Source: Cohnella lubricantis (GTDB lineage Bacteria > Bacillota > Bacilli > Paenibacillales > Paenibacillaceae). Taken from it: a stretch of 64,000 nucleotides of DNA. Location: NCBI RefSeq assembly GCF_014212015.1, contig NZ_JACJVN010000055.1, positions 60,311 through 124,310 on the forward strand, read 5' to 3'. This document shows, in pieces, positions 17,610 through 26,469 of the stretch; within the stretch, counting starts at the first letter, position 1; the number at the start of each line of letters is the position of its first letter. A program made the position numbers and the translations under genes. The notes beneath the pieces are model-generated. The model did not search any database. It had not been told where the DNA came from and worked only from the letters and a program-made list of their open reading frames with translations.

Positions 17610-19565
17610 TTAATTCTTCATTAAGCTGATATCATCCGCTTGAATCCACGTATCTCCGTTGTACGCCCACATGCCGGCGTAGATCTCGACGCTGTGGCTG
17701 CTGCCGGAATTGAAAGTTACACTCAGTTGCGTATAGTCCGGCAGATTGCCGAACTTCGTCTCGTTCAGAATAGCTCCACCGTTCAGCAGCCGGGCTCCGA
17801 AGTACCCGTCGGCGTTATTGCTCGACGTCTTCGCCCATCCCGTCAGTGTATAGCTCGTATTCGGCTCGACGAACACCTCTTGCTTGATCGCGTTCCAGCC
17901 GCTGTCATAACGCGCGAAGCCGTTGTTCGCTCCCGTGCGCGCGTAGCCGAGGTTCCGGTCGACGCCCGCATTCCCGTTCGCGTACCAAGGCGACGTCAAC
18001 TGCGAGGACGGCTGCGATTCGAAGCCGGCATGGCCGACGAGGTTCGCGTCCTTCAGGACGCTGACGTCGTCCAATTGCAGCCACGTGTCGCCATCCGCCC
18101 ACAGGCCTGCGTACAGCTCGACGATGGAATTGCCGCCCGAGTTGAAGTGAACGGTAAGCTGCGTATAGTCCGGCAGATTGCCGAACTTCGTCTCGCTGAT
18201 GACGGCGCCGTCGTTCGGCAGCCTTGCGCCGAAGTAGCCTTCGGTGTTGTTGCTGGACGTCCTTACCCAGCCCGTCAGCGTATAGTTCGTATTCGGCTGC
18301 ACGGCAATGCGCTGCTTAATGGCGTTCCAGCCGCTGCCGTTGCGCACATAACCGTTGTCCCGGCCCGTTCGGGCATAGCCGAGGTTCCGGTCGATGCCGC
18401 CTTCTCCCGTGACATACCATGGCGCCTCAATCGGCGTCTCGGTCTGCGTCTCGAAGCTCGGATCGGAGATAATGTTGTCGCCCAGCATATCGCTCGTAAG
18501 CGTCGCCTTCATAAGATGCGTGTTGTAGTCGGGATACCAGGTTGACATGATGAAGTATAAGTCGGGGCCGTTATTGGATAACGGATGCATGAAGGCGTTG
18601 TATTGGCCAAGCCCCGTGAAGTTGCCCGGAACGAGAATCTTCTCCCCGCTCCACGGACCGATCGGCGTCGGGGCGTCGCGCAGGACGATCGCTTGGCGGT
18701 CTTCATTCAGATACGTCATGATATAACGGTGAAAATACGTGTTGTACGCGACGGACATCTCGCCGGCGACGCCAATCGCCACCGGCCGCGCAGCCGCTTC
18801 GCTGGCCACCCAGCCATTGCCGTCCCAATATCGGTAAGCATTGATGTCCAGCAAGCTGTTCTCCGGCACGCGGGCCAAGGAGACGTTGCCGAAACGGCCG
18901 TTCGGCGTGGCGTACATGTAGACGAACCCGCTATCCTTCAAGAACGCCGCCATCTGGAAGTTGTCGTCCCACGTCGACGTATTGTTGTACCACTTCGCCG
19001 CCTGGCTCTTCGTCCAAGTCTGGCCGTTGTCGTCGGAGTAGGCGATCCCGGAATAGTTCGTGTACCAGCGGCCCGCATCTCCCCAGTGATGGACCGACAT
19101 GTAATGAATGTAGCTGCGATTGCCGACCGTCACGCCCGCCGTCGGAATCACCGACATCTCGTCATTGTTGATCTTCTTGGACGACAGAATCTCCTTGGCG
19201 TAGCCGGGCGAGCTCTGGATCATCGTGTCGAACGTCAGTCCGTCCGACAGGTTCGTGTCTGAAGAGATCGCCAGCACGTTGCTGCGCGTCCAGTTGCCGG
19301 CGTTATCGTTCGTATCGCCGAATGCGATGAAGTATTGCCCGCCGCCCTTGTCCCACACGATGCCCAGATCGGTCCCGCCGACATTGTAGTTGGCCGCCGT
19401 TTGGTTCGGATTGGGCAGCGTCTCTCCCGAAGGCGTCGCGCCGGTCACTCGCGAGATCATCGTCGTTCCCGTCGGCGTCAGCGCTGACGCTGTGCCGATC
19501 TGCACCGCTCCAACCGTTAAGGCGATAGCTAGACAAGCTGTCCATACTCGGGTCTTTCTCATCAT
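17610..19565 (-). CDS. Secreted GH183 (DUF4185) endo-D-arabinanase-like protein with two C-terminal binding modules
   Basis: This 651-aa protein has a Sec signal peptide ending near residue 28 (GTASA), a DUF4185 catalytic domain (about 35-360) and two tandem ~145-residue repeats (about 364-506 and 507-651). DUF4185 founded CAZy family GH183, whose characterised members are endo-D-arabinanases acting on mycobacterial arabinan. Hallmarks shared with the second copy at 25306 are GGTDLG, FGDT, MSVHHWGD and HRYIMTYL. The repeats are about two-thirds identical to each other (RNLGYARTG, SGWNAIKQ, TKFGNLPDYTQL) and look like CBM4/9-type carbohydrate-binding beta-sandwiches. Start is one of two adjacent ATGs (19565 or 19562) behind AAGGAAGGTGG. 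Confidence 0.88.
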   Translation of the reverse strand: MMRKTRVWTACLAIALTVGAVQIGTASALTPTGTTMISRVTGATPSGETLPNPNQTAANYNVGGTDLGIVWDKGGGQYFIAFGDTNDNAGNWTRSNVLAISSDTNLSDGLTFDTMIQSSPGYAKEILSSKKINNDEMSVIPTAGVTVGNRSYIHYMSVHHWGDAGRWYTNYSGIAYSDDNGQTWTKSQAAKWYNNTSTWDDNFQMAAFLKDSGFVYMYATPNGRFGNVSLARVPENSLLDINAYRYWDGNGWVASEAAARPVAIGVAGEMSVAYNTYFHRYIMTYLNEDRQAIVLRDAPTPIGPWSGEKILVPGNFTGLGQYNAFMHPLSNNGPDLYFIMSTWYPDYNTHLMKATLTSDMLGDNIISDPSFETQTETPIEAPWYVTGEGGIDRNLGYARTGRDNGYVRNGSGWNAIKQRIAVQPNTNYTLTGWVRTSSNNTEGYFGARLPNDGAVISETKFGNLPDYTQLTVHFNSGGNSIVELYAGLWADGDTWLQLDDVSVLKDANLVGHAGFESQPSSQLTSPWYANGNAGVDRNLGYARTGANNGFARYDSGWNAIKQEVFVEPNTSYTLTGWAKTSSNNADGYFGARLLNGGAILNETKFGNLPDYTQLSVTFNSGSSHSVEIYAGMWAYNGDTWIQADDISLMKN

Positions 19566-19635
19566 TTCCACCTTCCTTAATAAGGGATTAGGTCCTGATG
19601 ACTGACAGAGTAGACATCTATCGGTCAAACGACGG

Positions 19636-21870
19636 TCAAGCCTTCTTCCCTTCCAGCATCGCGATACCGTACGCCGGCAGCTCCAATTCGAGCTCGCCGG
19701 AAGCGGAAGGAGTTCCTGCGAACGGCTCTTCCCCGCCTGCCGCCGCATACAGCCGCCCGGCCCATCCATTCACGCCGTAAGCTCCCGGTTCGAGCCGGAC
19801 GCGCACCCGCTGCGTCTCGCCGCTCGCGTTGGCGAAGAACAGCCCCACGCTCTCCTCCTTGAACTGCCAAGCGGAATGTACGACGGCGTCGACTTCCAGC
19901 GCGCCGGAATCATTGTACTCCGGCGTCTCCTTGCCGTGGTTGTAGTGGAACCATTCCGCGCGTATTCGCTCGCTCTCGAACGTTAGCGGCTTCAGCATCC
20001 GGCCGTACGCCCAATACTTGTTCGCGGCGCCGACCCGCAGCTTCGCGTACAAACCGAGGTAGGCCGCACGCTCGGTAGAGAACGCGTACCCGCGCGGTTC
20101 GAACCGGTAATAATGCTCCTCCGGCCCGTTCTCCTGGCCGTCTTCGAGCGCCTCCATCGGGCTGTACTCGTAATTGAGCTCATAGAGTCCGCCCCACAAG
20201 TACGTGCGCGCCACTGTGAAGAAGTAGAGATTGCCGATCTCTTGGACCAGCTTGCCCCAGCCGTCCATCCGCAGCGCGCCGTATTCGTGATAGACATAAG
20301 CGAACATCGGAATCAGCTCCGCATCGCCCGTCTTCAGCAGATCTCGAACCGGCCACAGCTCAAGCGGCGCCGCCGGCTGCCCGCCTGCGCGCGCCTGATA
20401 GTAGTCGATCAAGTCCAGCATCGTCTCGTTCATCATCTCGGTGCCCATCGGCACGTACTTCCCGGCGACCTCCGCCATCGCGGCCTTCGTATCGGCGTAA
20501 TTGCGGCGGTAGGCCTCTTCGATCTGCCGTCCCGCGCCGACCGAATGGCCGTGCGAATCATCCATGCATACCTTCATAATGTTGTTGGCGGAGATGTCGT
20601 AGTAGATCGCATCCACCCCGACAGTCCGCTGCAGCTCCGCGTCCCTGCGCACATGGAAGTCGCGGGCGTAAGGATGCGCCGGGCAGAGGAACGGGAACTT
20701 GTAGGCATCGACGCTCTTCTTATTGTCCGGGAACTTCTGAGCGGCCGCTCGTCCTAGCTCGCCGTCCGCGCCGCCGAAGTGATAGAGATAGTCGAATTCA
20801 AACGGCGCATAGCGGTCGCCGTATTCCTTCATGACCGCGAGATTGTCCGCGTTGAACCGCGTCGGGAACCAGTCGTCGAAGCCGCCGGGTACGCCCCAGC
20901 CGAACGTCTGCGGCGCGTTCGTCCAGTCAGGCCCGAGCACATGGAACATCGGCGTCCCGATGTGCTCGTGGTACTTGCGCAGCCAAGCTGTGCGGTCCGA
21001 GCCCGCATTGATCCCGAATGTGGCGACGCCCATCTCCTTGTACAGCCACTCGAAGCCCTCCGCCGGCGCGCGATCCGCCGCGAGCCCGCGAGAGCACCAT
21101 TTCTGCCGAATCGCCCATGTCTTGTAACGATCTGCCGCCTCGTGCCAGCCGCCTCCTTCCAGCAGCGTCACCTGCACCGGATACGGCGGCGATATTCCCT
21201 TGCCGGGACCGATATCCTCGCAGCCGTGTATGAATGATGCTTCCAGAAGCCCGCTCCCATTCTTGTAGAAATTGAGCCACTTCGGATGACCCTCGCCATC
21301 CATTGCCGCGAAGTACAGCCCGCCCCGATTCAAACCGTAATAGCAGAAGAACTGCATCGTCGCGCCGGAGAAGCTCTCCGGGTACGGCATGTACCGGAAG
21401 CCGCTTCCCTCCTGAGCGAAATGCTTGAGCGGGCTTCGCACCTTCACGCCGGTTGCGAACGGATGCGCGGCATAATCGTCCCGCCCCTCGTCCGTTATCG
21501 CCTGCAGATTGGGGAAGATCGGGTATTCCAGGCTGTGCAGCCTCTGCTCCGAACCATTCTCGGCGCGGCAGTCGAAGTTGACTTCTCCTTCCTCCGATGC
21601 CAGCGCCGCCCGTGCTGTCACCGTCACGCCCGCCTCCGTCCGCCAAGTGAACGACACTTGCCAGACACTGCCGCATTCGTCCTTCGCCGCCGACCACTCG
21701 AAGGACGAGAAGGCGCCGCTCGCGCCTTCATCCGTCTCCAGCCGGAACGGCTCGCTTCCCGCCGACTCCGCCGTATACTCGATTCCCTTATGCGCGTCGC
21801 GCAGCGAACGGATCGTGCCGTCCGTGTCGCTGAACTCCAGTCGGATGCGTTTGTTCTCCAGTACGATCAA
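19636..21870 (-). CDS. DUF6259-like putative glycoside hydrolase
   Basis: This 744-aa cytoplasmic protein has no named activity that I can assign. It resembles DUF6259 proteins: an N-terminal beta-sandwich (IRSLRDAHKGIEYT), a central TIM-barrel-like region with HVLGPDWTNAPQTFGWGVPG, VDAIYYDISANN and PMGTEMMNETMLDL, and a C-terminal beta-domain. The aspartate in YYDISA and the glutamates in GTEMMNE are candidate catalytic acids by analogy with clan GH-D-like barrels. It lies between the permease genes and the exported GH183, so it probably hydrolyses imported oligosaccharides. The TTG at 21870 is spaced correctly from AAGGAGG; an earlier TTG at 21879 is too close. Confidence 0.75.
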   Translation of the reverse strand: MIVLENKRIRLEFSDTDGTIRSLRDAHKGIEYTAESAGSEPFRLETDEGASGAFSSFEWSAAKDECGSVWQVSFTWRTEAGVTVTARAALASEEGEVNFDCRAENGSEQRLHSLEYPIFPNLQAITDEGRDDYAAHPFATGVKVRSPLKHFAQEGSGFRYMPYPESFSGATMQFFCYYGLNRGGLYFAAMDGEGHPKWLNFYKNGSGLLEASFIHGCEDIGPGKGISPPYPVQVTLLEGGGWHEAADRYKTWAIRQKWCSRGLAADRAPAEGFEWLYKEMGVATFGINAGSDRTAWLRKYHEHIGTPMFHVLGPDWTNAPQTFGWGVPGGFDDWFPTRFNADNLAVMKEYGDRYAPFEFDYLYHFGGADGELGRAAAQKFPDNKKSVDAYKFPFLCPAHPYARDFHVRRDAELQRTVGVDAIYYDISANNIMKVCMDDSHGHSVGAGRQIEEAYRRNYADTKAAMAEVAGKYVPMGTEMMNETMLDLIDYYQARAGGQPAAPLELWPVRDLLKTGDAELIPMFAYVYHEYGALRMDGWGKLVQEIGNLYFFTVARTYLWGGLYELNYEYSPMEALEDGQENGPEEHYYRFEPRGYAFSTERAAYLGLYAKLRVGAANKYWAYGRMLKPLTFESERIRAEWFHYNHGKETPEYNDSGALEVDAVVHSAWQFKEESVGLFFANASGETQRVRVRLEPGAYGVNGWAGRLYAAAGGEEPFAGTPSASGELELELPAYGIAMLEGKKA

Positions 21871-21898
21871 CTTCGTCAACCTCCTTATACCAAGCCGG

Positions 21899-22723
21899 TT
21901 ACTTCAAGCCGGAGATTTTGATACCCTTGATGATGTAACGCTGGAAGATCAAGAACAGGATGAGCGTCGGCGCGGCAGCCAGCCCGGTGCCTGCCATCAA
22001 GAGCCCCATCTCGGAGCCGCGTTCGGAACGGAAGTTGTACAAGTACTGCATAATTTGAGTCAGGTCTGGATTCGTGATCGTCATCGTCGGCCAGACGAAC
22101 GAGTTCCAGTACCCCAGATATGCCCCGATTCCGACGATCACGAAGACCGGGAACGACATCGGGATGAAGATGCTGGTGAAGATCCGGAAGCGTCCCGCAC
22201 CGTCGATGAGCGCCGCTTCTTCGAGCGCGAGCGGGATGTTCAGATAGAATTGCCGGATGAAGAACATCTGTCCGGCCGAGGCAATGCCCGGCAGCACCAG
22301 CACCGCGAGCGTGTCGAGCATGCCCAGCTTGTTAACGACGATGAAGGAAGTGAGCAGAATCGACATCGCGGGGACGAACATCGTCATAATGACGTAGACC
22401 CACAAGATCTTCTTGAAGCGGAACTCCAGGCGGGCGAACACGTAAGCCGCGCTGGAATTGATCAGCAAGGTAAGCACCGCGAACAGCACCGCGCCTCCGA
22501 ACGTAACGAGCATCGCCCGGCTGAATAACGGATCGCCCAATATCTCGGCATAATTCTCGGTCAACCATTGCTTGGGGAAAAATCGAAACGGCGTCGCCAA
22601 TACTTCTGTCTTGCCTTTGAAGCCCGCGATGACGACCCAGATCAGCGGGAATAAGGCGACAAACGCCACCAACCCGCCTACGATCGTCAGCAAGCCGCTT
22701 TGGATCGAGCCTCTCTTCTGCAT
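21899..22723 (-). CDS. CUT1 sugar ABC transporter permease (MalG type)
   Basis: This 274-aa permease has six membrane segments and the EAA loop LALEEAALIDGAGRFRIF, ending QRYIIKGIKISGLK as MalG-type permeases do. It is the third gene of the importer set in the D-arabinan operon, 25 bp after its partner. A GGAGGATACGGAC site precedes the ATG. Confidence 0.92.
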   Translation of the reverse strand: MQKRGSIQSGLLTIVGGLVAFVALFPLIWVVIAGFKGKTEVLATPFRFFPKQWLTENYAEILGDPLFSRAMLVTFGGAVLFAVLTLLINSSAAYVFARLEFRFKKILWVYVIMTMFVPAMSILLTSFIVVNKLGMLDTLAVLVLPGIASAGQMFFIRQFYLNIPLALEEAALIDGAGRFRIFTSIFIPMSFPVFVIVGIGAYLGYWNSFVWPTMTITNPDLTQIMQYLYNFRSERGSEMGLLMAGTGLAAAPTLILFLIFQRYIIKGIKISGLK

Positions 22724-22747
22724 GTCCGTATCCTCCTTCCGGGTCCG

Positions 22748-23635
22748 TCACCCGTCTACCGCTTTCTCCGAATTGAGTACTCTGAAGATGATCGCCGAGA
22801 TGGCGCCCAGTACCACGAACAACAGAAGCGAAGCGGCGATCGAGTTGCCGACCATCACGTCGTTGCGGAAGTGGTTGAAGATGTACAGGTTCGGCGTCGT
22901 CGTCGCGTCGAGCGGACCGCCGCCCGTCATGACGAGCGACAGCTCGTATTGGGAGATGTTCGCCGTGAAGCCGGTCACGAGCAAATAGAGAACGATATTG
23001 CGCATGAGCGGGATCGTGATATACCACATCTTCTTGAAGGCGCCGGCGCCTTCAAGCTCGGCCGCTTCGTAATAGCTCTCCGGAATGTCATAGAGGCCGG
23101 CCAGCATGATCAGGGAGGTGATGCCGAATCCCAGCCAGACGGCGGGAGCGGCGATACTCGGAAGCGCGGAGCCGACATCGGCGAGCCATGCCTTCGGCTC
23201 TACGCCGAATAAACCGAGCAGATAGTTCGCGAGACCGCCGGTATAGTCGTAGATGAAGACGAAGATAACGGATGCCACGATACCTGAGATAATCGTTGGA
23301 ATATAAATGGCCGTCTTGACGAAGGAACCCATCTTAGGCCCAATATTCTTGATGATGTTGGCGAACAGGAACGAGAGAATCAACGTGCACGGAACGACCA
23401 TCAACGTGAATTTAAGACCGATCCATACCGATTTGCCGAACACATCGTCCGTCAGAACCAAGTAATAGTTGCGGAAGCCGACGAACGTGGATTCTTGATA
23501 GAAGCTCCAGTTGTAGAAGCTGACGTAGAGCGAGTATACGAATGGAATGATGACGAATATCGTTAGCAGCGCCAGGATCGGAAGCAGCATCGTGTAGGCC
23601 ATCGCATTATCCTGGCGGAAATTTCTCTTGAACAT
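22748..23635 (-). CDS. CUT1 sugar ABC transporter permease (MalF/UgpA type)
   Basis: This 295-aa permease begins with a short basic N-terminus followed by AYTMLLPILALLTIFVIIPF and contains the EAA loop ESYYEAAELEGAGAFKKMW, which contacts the ATPase. With the permease downstream and the binding lipoprotein upstream it forms one importer. As in the other importer of the window, no ATPase gene is present, so a shared MsmX/MsmK-type ATPase is expected. Confidence 0.92.
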   Translation of the reverse strand: MFKRNFRQDNAMAYTMLLPILALLTIFVIIPFVYSLYVSFYNWSFYQESTFVGFRNYYLVLTDDVFGKSVWIGLKFTLMVVPCTLILSFLFANIIKNIGPKMGSFVKTAIYIPTIISGIVASVIFVFIYDYTGGLANYLLGLFGVEPKAWLADVGSALPSIAAPAVWLGFGITSLIMLAGLYDIPESYYEAAELEGAGAFKKMWYITIPLMRNIVLYLLVTGFTANISQYELSLVMTGGGPLDATTTPNLYIFNHFRNDVMVGNSIAASLLLFVVLGAISAIIFRVLNSEKAVDG

Positions 23636-23669
23636 CTACGCTCATCTCCGTTTGTGGGGATGCGGCGAA

Positions 23670-23702
23670 CGTTCCGGAAGCGGACAGTCCGCCTCCGGAA
23701 CG
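23670..23702 (-). terminator. Strong hairpin after the second binding-protein gene
   Basis: A perfect 9-bp stem (CGTTCCGGA / TCCGGAACG) with a further inner GGCGGAC/GTCCGC pairing lies 8 bp past the binding-protein stop and before the permease gene. There is no U-run. It mirrors the hairpin after the first binding-protein gene and probably protects the binding-protein mRNA. Confidence 0.55.
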
Positions 23703-23709
23703 CTTCCGG

Positions 23710-25125
23710 TTATTGCATTTTCGGATTCGTGCCTGCCGTCTTGTTCTTCGTAATGAAGTCGTTAATGTCTTTCTCCGCTTTGTCCAGCGCTTTATCCACA
23801 TCGGTGCCCTTCATCGCGGATTCGATCGCAGTAGCGAACGCCAAGCTGATATCCCACGGATAGATCGGCTCCGGCTTGGAATACGGAACGATCTTCTCGG
23901 CGATCATCGCACGAACGGCATCCTTCGATGCTTCAGGATCGCTTGCCATCGCTTCGTCGACAGACTTACGCGGCGTGAACTTGGAGAATTGCGCCCCGCG
24001 GAAGTAGTCGAGCACGACGTTCGGATCGCCGGCGAGCAGATATTGGATGTAAGAAGCCGCTTCCTTCGGATGCTTCGACTTGCCGTCCACGGCGAGAGAC
24101 CAGCCGCCGAGCGTAGCCGTCGTGTTGTTCGGGTTACCGTCGATTGTCGGCATCGGAGCGACGCCGACCTTATCGACGATATCCTTATAGTCGTTGCGGA
24201 TCTGTCCGATGGCCCAGGAGCCGTTGGCCATCATCGCAATCTTGCCTTCGCCGAACGGCTTGGCGTCGGTATAGCCGGCCAGCGCCTGCTTCGGCATCGA
24301 GCCGGATTGATAGGCTTGCTGGTAGAAGCTGACCAGCTTCTTGAAGCCTTCATCCGCGAGGTCCGCTTTGGACCAATCATCGGTGATCGGCAGATGGCCG
24401 GCAGCGTTGTACTGCAGCCCCCAGCTTGACCAGCCGATCTCCGCCGCGGTCTGGGCTGTCGAGAAGCCGAAGACGCCCTTCTTCGTCAGCGCCTCAGCAT
24501 CCGCGAGCAATTCGTCCCACGTGGCCGGCGGCTTCTCGGGATCAAGACCCGCTTCCTGGAACATATCCTTCCGGTAGTACAGCACGGTGGACGGCTCCAC
24601 CAGCCAAGGATAAGCGTAATACTTGTCGCCCACTGCCACGAAGTCCTTCATGTTGTCGTAGAGATCGTCGAACACGGTCTGATCCATCAGATCGTTCAGC
24701 GCTTGAATCTCTCCCAGCTTGGCGGAGTTGGCGACGCCGTTGTAGCTGATTGTCCAGACGTCCGGCGCCTTGCCCGCCGCTTGCGCTGCCTTCATCTTCT
24801 GGGCCCAAGCGTCTCCCGGCACAATCGTCAGGTTCACCTTGACATTGCTCTGCGACTTGTTGAATTCGTCGGTCCACTTCTTGAACCATTCGGACGTCGT
24901 GTCCTCGAATTTGTTCGCCCATACTTCGATCGTGACCGGTTCCCCGGAAGGAGCGTTAGCCGGGGCGCTCGCGCTGGCGCTTCCGGAAGGGCTGGAAGCG
25001 GCGCTCTGCGAAGGGCCGGCGTTCGAGCCGTTGTTCGAGCCGCCTCCGCACGCCGTTAAGGCGAGAGACAGAATCATCGGTGCCGTTACGAGGACTGCCA
25101 AGCTTTTTTTCGTTTGTGCTTGCAT
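23710..25125 (-). CDS. Sugar ABC transporter solute-binding lipoprotein of the D-arabinan locus
   Basis: This 471-aa family 1 binding protein has a lipoprotein signal with lipobox ALTAC (cysteine about 26), a Ser/Ala-rich linker, and a mature domain starting VTIEVWANKFEDTTSEWFKKW. The family central motif is visible at KIAMMANGSWAIGQI, along with a Trp-rich pocket (STAQTAAEIGWSSWGLQYNA). It should bind oligosaccharides released outside by the GH183 enzymes and pass them to the two permeases downstream. The ATG follows AAAAGGGAGGATTCACA. Ligand identity as arabino-oligosaccharide is inferred from neighbours. Confidence 0.9.
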   Translation of the reverse strand: MQAQTKKSLAVLVTAPMILSLALTACGGGSNNGSNAGPSQSAASSPSGSASASAPANAPSGEPVTIEVWANKFEDTTSEWFKKWTDEFNKSQSNVKVNLTIVPGDAWAQKMKAAQAAGKAPDVWTISYNGVANSAKLGEIQALNDLMDQTVFDDLYDNMKDFVAVGDKYYAYPWLVEPSTVLYYRKDMFQEAGLDPEKPPATWDELLADAEALTKKGVFGFSTAQTAAEIGWSSWGLQYNAAGHLPITDDWSKADLADEGFKKLVSFYQQAYQSGSMPKQALAGYTDAKPFGEGKIAMMANGSWAIGQIRNDYKDIVDKVGVAPMPTIDGNPNNTTATLGGWSLAVDGKSKHPKEAASYIQYLLAGDPNVVLDYFRGAQFSKFTPRKSVDEAMASDPEASKDAVRAMIAEKIVPYSKPEPIYPWDISLAFATAIESAMKGTDVDKALDKAEKDINDFITKNKTAGTNPKMQ

Positions 25126-25158
25126 TGTGAATCCTCCCTTTTAATTGTGGTGTTGCTA

Positions 25159-25179
25159 TTTAAACGCGATGCGTTTAAA
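25159..25179. promoter_or_regulatory. Perfect palindrome ahead of the binding-protein gene
   Basis: TTTAAACGC and GCGTTTAAA are separated by three bases, giving a perfect 9-bp inverted repeat 34 bp upstream of the binding-protein start. It could be an operator or a 5' stem in the mRNA; it resembles neither a terminator nor the LacI-type 14-mer found elsewhere in the locus. Confidence 0.5.
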
Positions 25180-25188
25180 CCGGATTTG

Positions 25189-25259
25189 GGTCTTGCGGAT
25201 TCGCGGGTCTTGCGAGATTTGCTGATCTTGCGAGATTTGCTGATCTTGCGGGATTCGCA
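25189..25259. repeat. Four tandem copies of an 18-bp repeat
   Basis: Four near-identical units of the type GATCTTGCGAGATTTGCT (17, 18, 18 and 18 bp) stand head to tail in the 180-bp gap between the GH183 lipoprotein gene and the binding-protein gene. Copies differ mainly at G/A and C/T positions. There are no unique spacers, so this is not a CRISPR. Confidence 0.8.
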
Positions 25260-25305
25260 GGTCATGTTGAAGGGTTCGTTTATCCTGCAAGTCTTGTATC
25301 CGCTT

Positions 25306-26433
25306 TCATTTTTCGAGCGAAGCCTTAAACCAGAAGACGTTGTAGGGGTTCCAGAGCGATAGGGTGAAGTAGATCGTCTTGCCGCCATCCGCGATATACC
25401 GTTCGTTCATGAACGGAGCGTACAGGCCGGGCTGCTCGCCCGCTGTCACTAGATCGATGGCGTCCCCCCATGGCCCCCAAGGCGCGAGCCCCTCGCGAAT
25501 GACGACGCCTTGGCCTTCCCGAAGGTAAGTCATGAGCCACCGCTGCAGGTACGGGTTCCATACGACGGACAATTCGCCCACCGTATCGTCCACTACCGTC
25601 TTCGCCTGTGCGAGATCGGAGCTCCAGATCGGCTCTCCCTTCTCGTCCTGCCCTGCATAGTACAGGTACGCATCCGCCGTCTCGATGTCCGGCTCGGCGA
25701 CCTTCATCAGCTTCACCCCGCCGTCGCCGAAGCGTCCGGACTGAATGCCCCAGAAGTAGATGTCCGAATGGCTGTCGTCGACCTTCAACTTGTAAGGGCT
25801 TACTTGAATGAAGTTGCTGTCTCCCGGCCACTTCAGATCGTCCAGCAGCGTCCAGTTCTGTCCGCCGTCCGTCGATTTGGCGGTGCTGGCATAATTCGAG
25901 TCCCACTGTCCGGAATCGCCCCAGTGGTTCACCGACATATAGTACAAGTACAGCGCGCCGTTCGCGGCGATGCCGTACGTCGGTATCTTCGTCATCTCGT
26001 CAAAGTCAGTCTTCTTCGATGGCAGCAGCTCTTTGGCGAGCCCGATCTCATCTACGATCATGCCGTCCAGCGTAATGCCGTCTGCCGGGTTGTCGTCGGT
26101 CGTATAGGCCATCGTGTTGGAGCGCCAGTAGTCGCCGCCTCCTCCGATTTGGCCTTCCGCCCGCGTCGCGAACGTGTCGCCGAACACGAAGTATGTCTTG
26201 TCGCCGTCGTTGATCATCGAGCCGAGATCGGTTCCGAAGACGGCGTATTGGTCCGTCTTGTTCGGCGAATCGGCGCCGGTGATCTGAGAGACTTGTTCGA
26301 CGTCGCTGACTCCTTTGAGCAGGAACGCCCCGTCCTTGTCGCCGCCGAGCTGCGGATTCGCCTCGCTTCTGCCGGAGCAGCCGGACAGAAGCAAGGCGAG
26401 ACCCGCCGTCAGCGATATCATTCTCACCTTCAA
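25306..26433 (-). CDS. GH183 (DUF4185) lipoprotein, endo-D-arabinanase-like
   Basis: This 375-aa single-domain DUF4185 protein is anchored as a lipoprotein: the lipobox LLSGC puts the cysteine at residue 19. It shares with the larger copy the marks FGTDLG, FVFGDTFATR, MSVNHWGDSG and LQRWLMTYL, but lacks the C-terminal binding repeats. GH183 enzymes cut D-arabinan internally, so this would be the cell-bound endo-enzyme and the other the released one. A TTG at 26433 stands 7 bases after AAGGAGG and is the likely start; an ATG two codons earlier is inside the ribosome site. It follows the GH172 gene closely. Confidence 0.86.
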   Translation of the reverse strand: MKVRMISLTAGLALLLSGCSGRSEANPQLGGDKDGAFLLKGVSDVEQVSQITGADSPNKTDQYAVFGTDLGSMINDGDKTYFVFGDTFATRAEGQIGGGGDYWRSNTMAYTTDDNPADGITLDGMIVDEIGLAKELLPSKKTDFDEMTKIPTYGIAANGALYLYYMSVNHWGDSGQWDSNYASTAKSTDGGQNWTLLDDLKWPGDSNFIQVSPYKLKVDDSHSDIYFWGIQSGRFGDGGVKLMKVAEPDIETADAYLYYAGQDEKGEPIWSSDLAQAKTVVDDTVGELSVVWNPYLQRWLMTYLREGQGVVIREGLAPWGPWGDAIDLVTAGEQPGLYAPFMNERYIADGGKTIYFTLSLWNPYNVFWFKASLEK

Positions 26434-26469
26434 GCGCATCCCTCCTTGCTTGAGATTCCTCGCACGCAG

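Noticed and set aside
25189..25259. Possible short CRISPR array
   Set aside because: The 18-bp units are directly adjacent, without unique spacers, and no cas gene is present.
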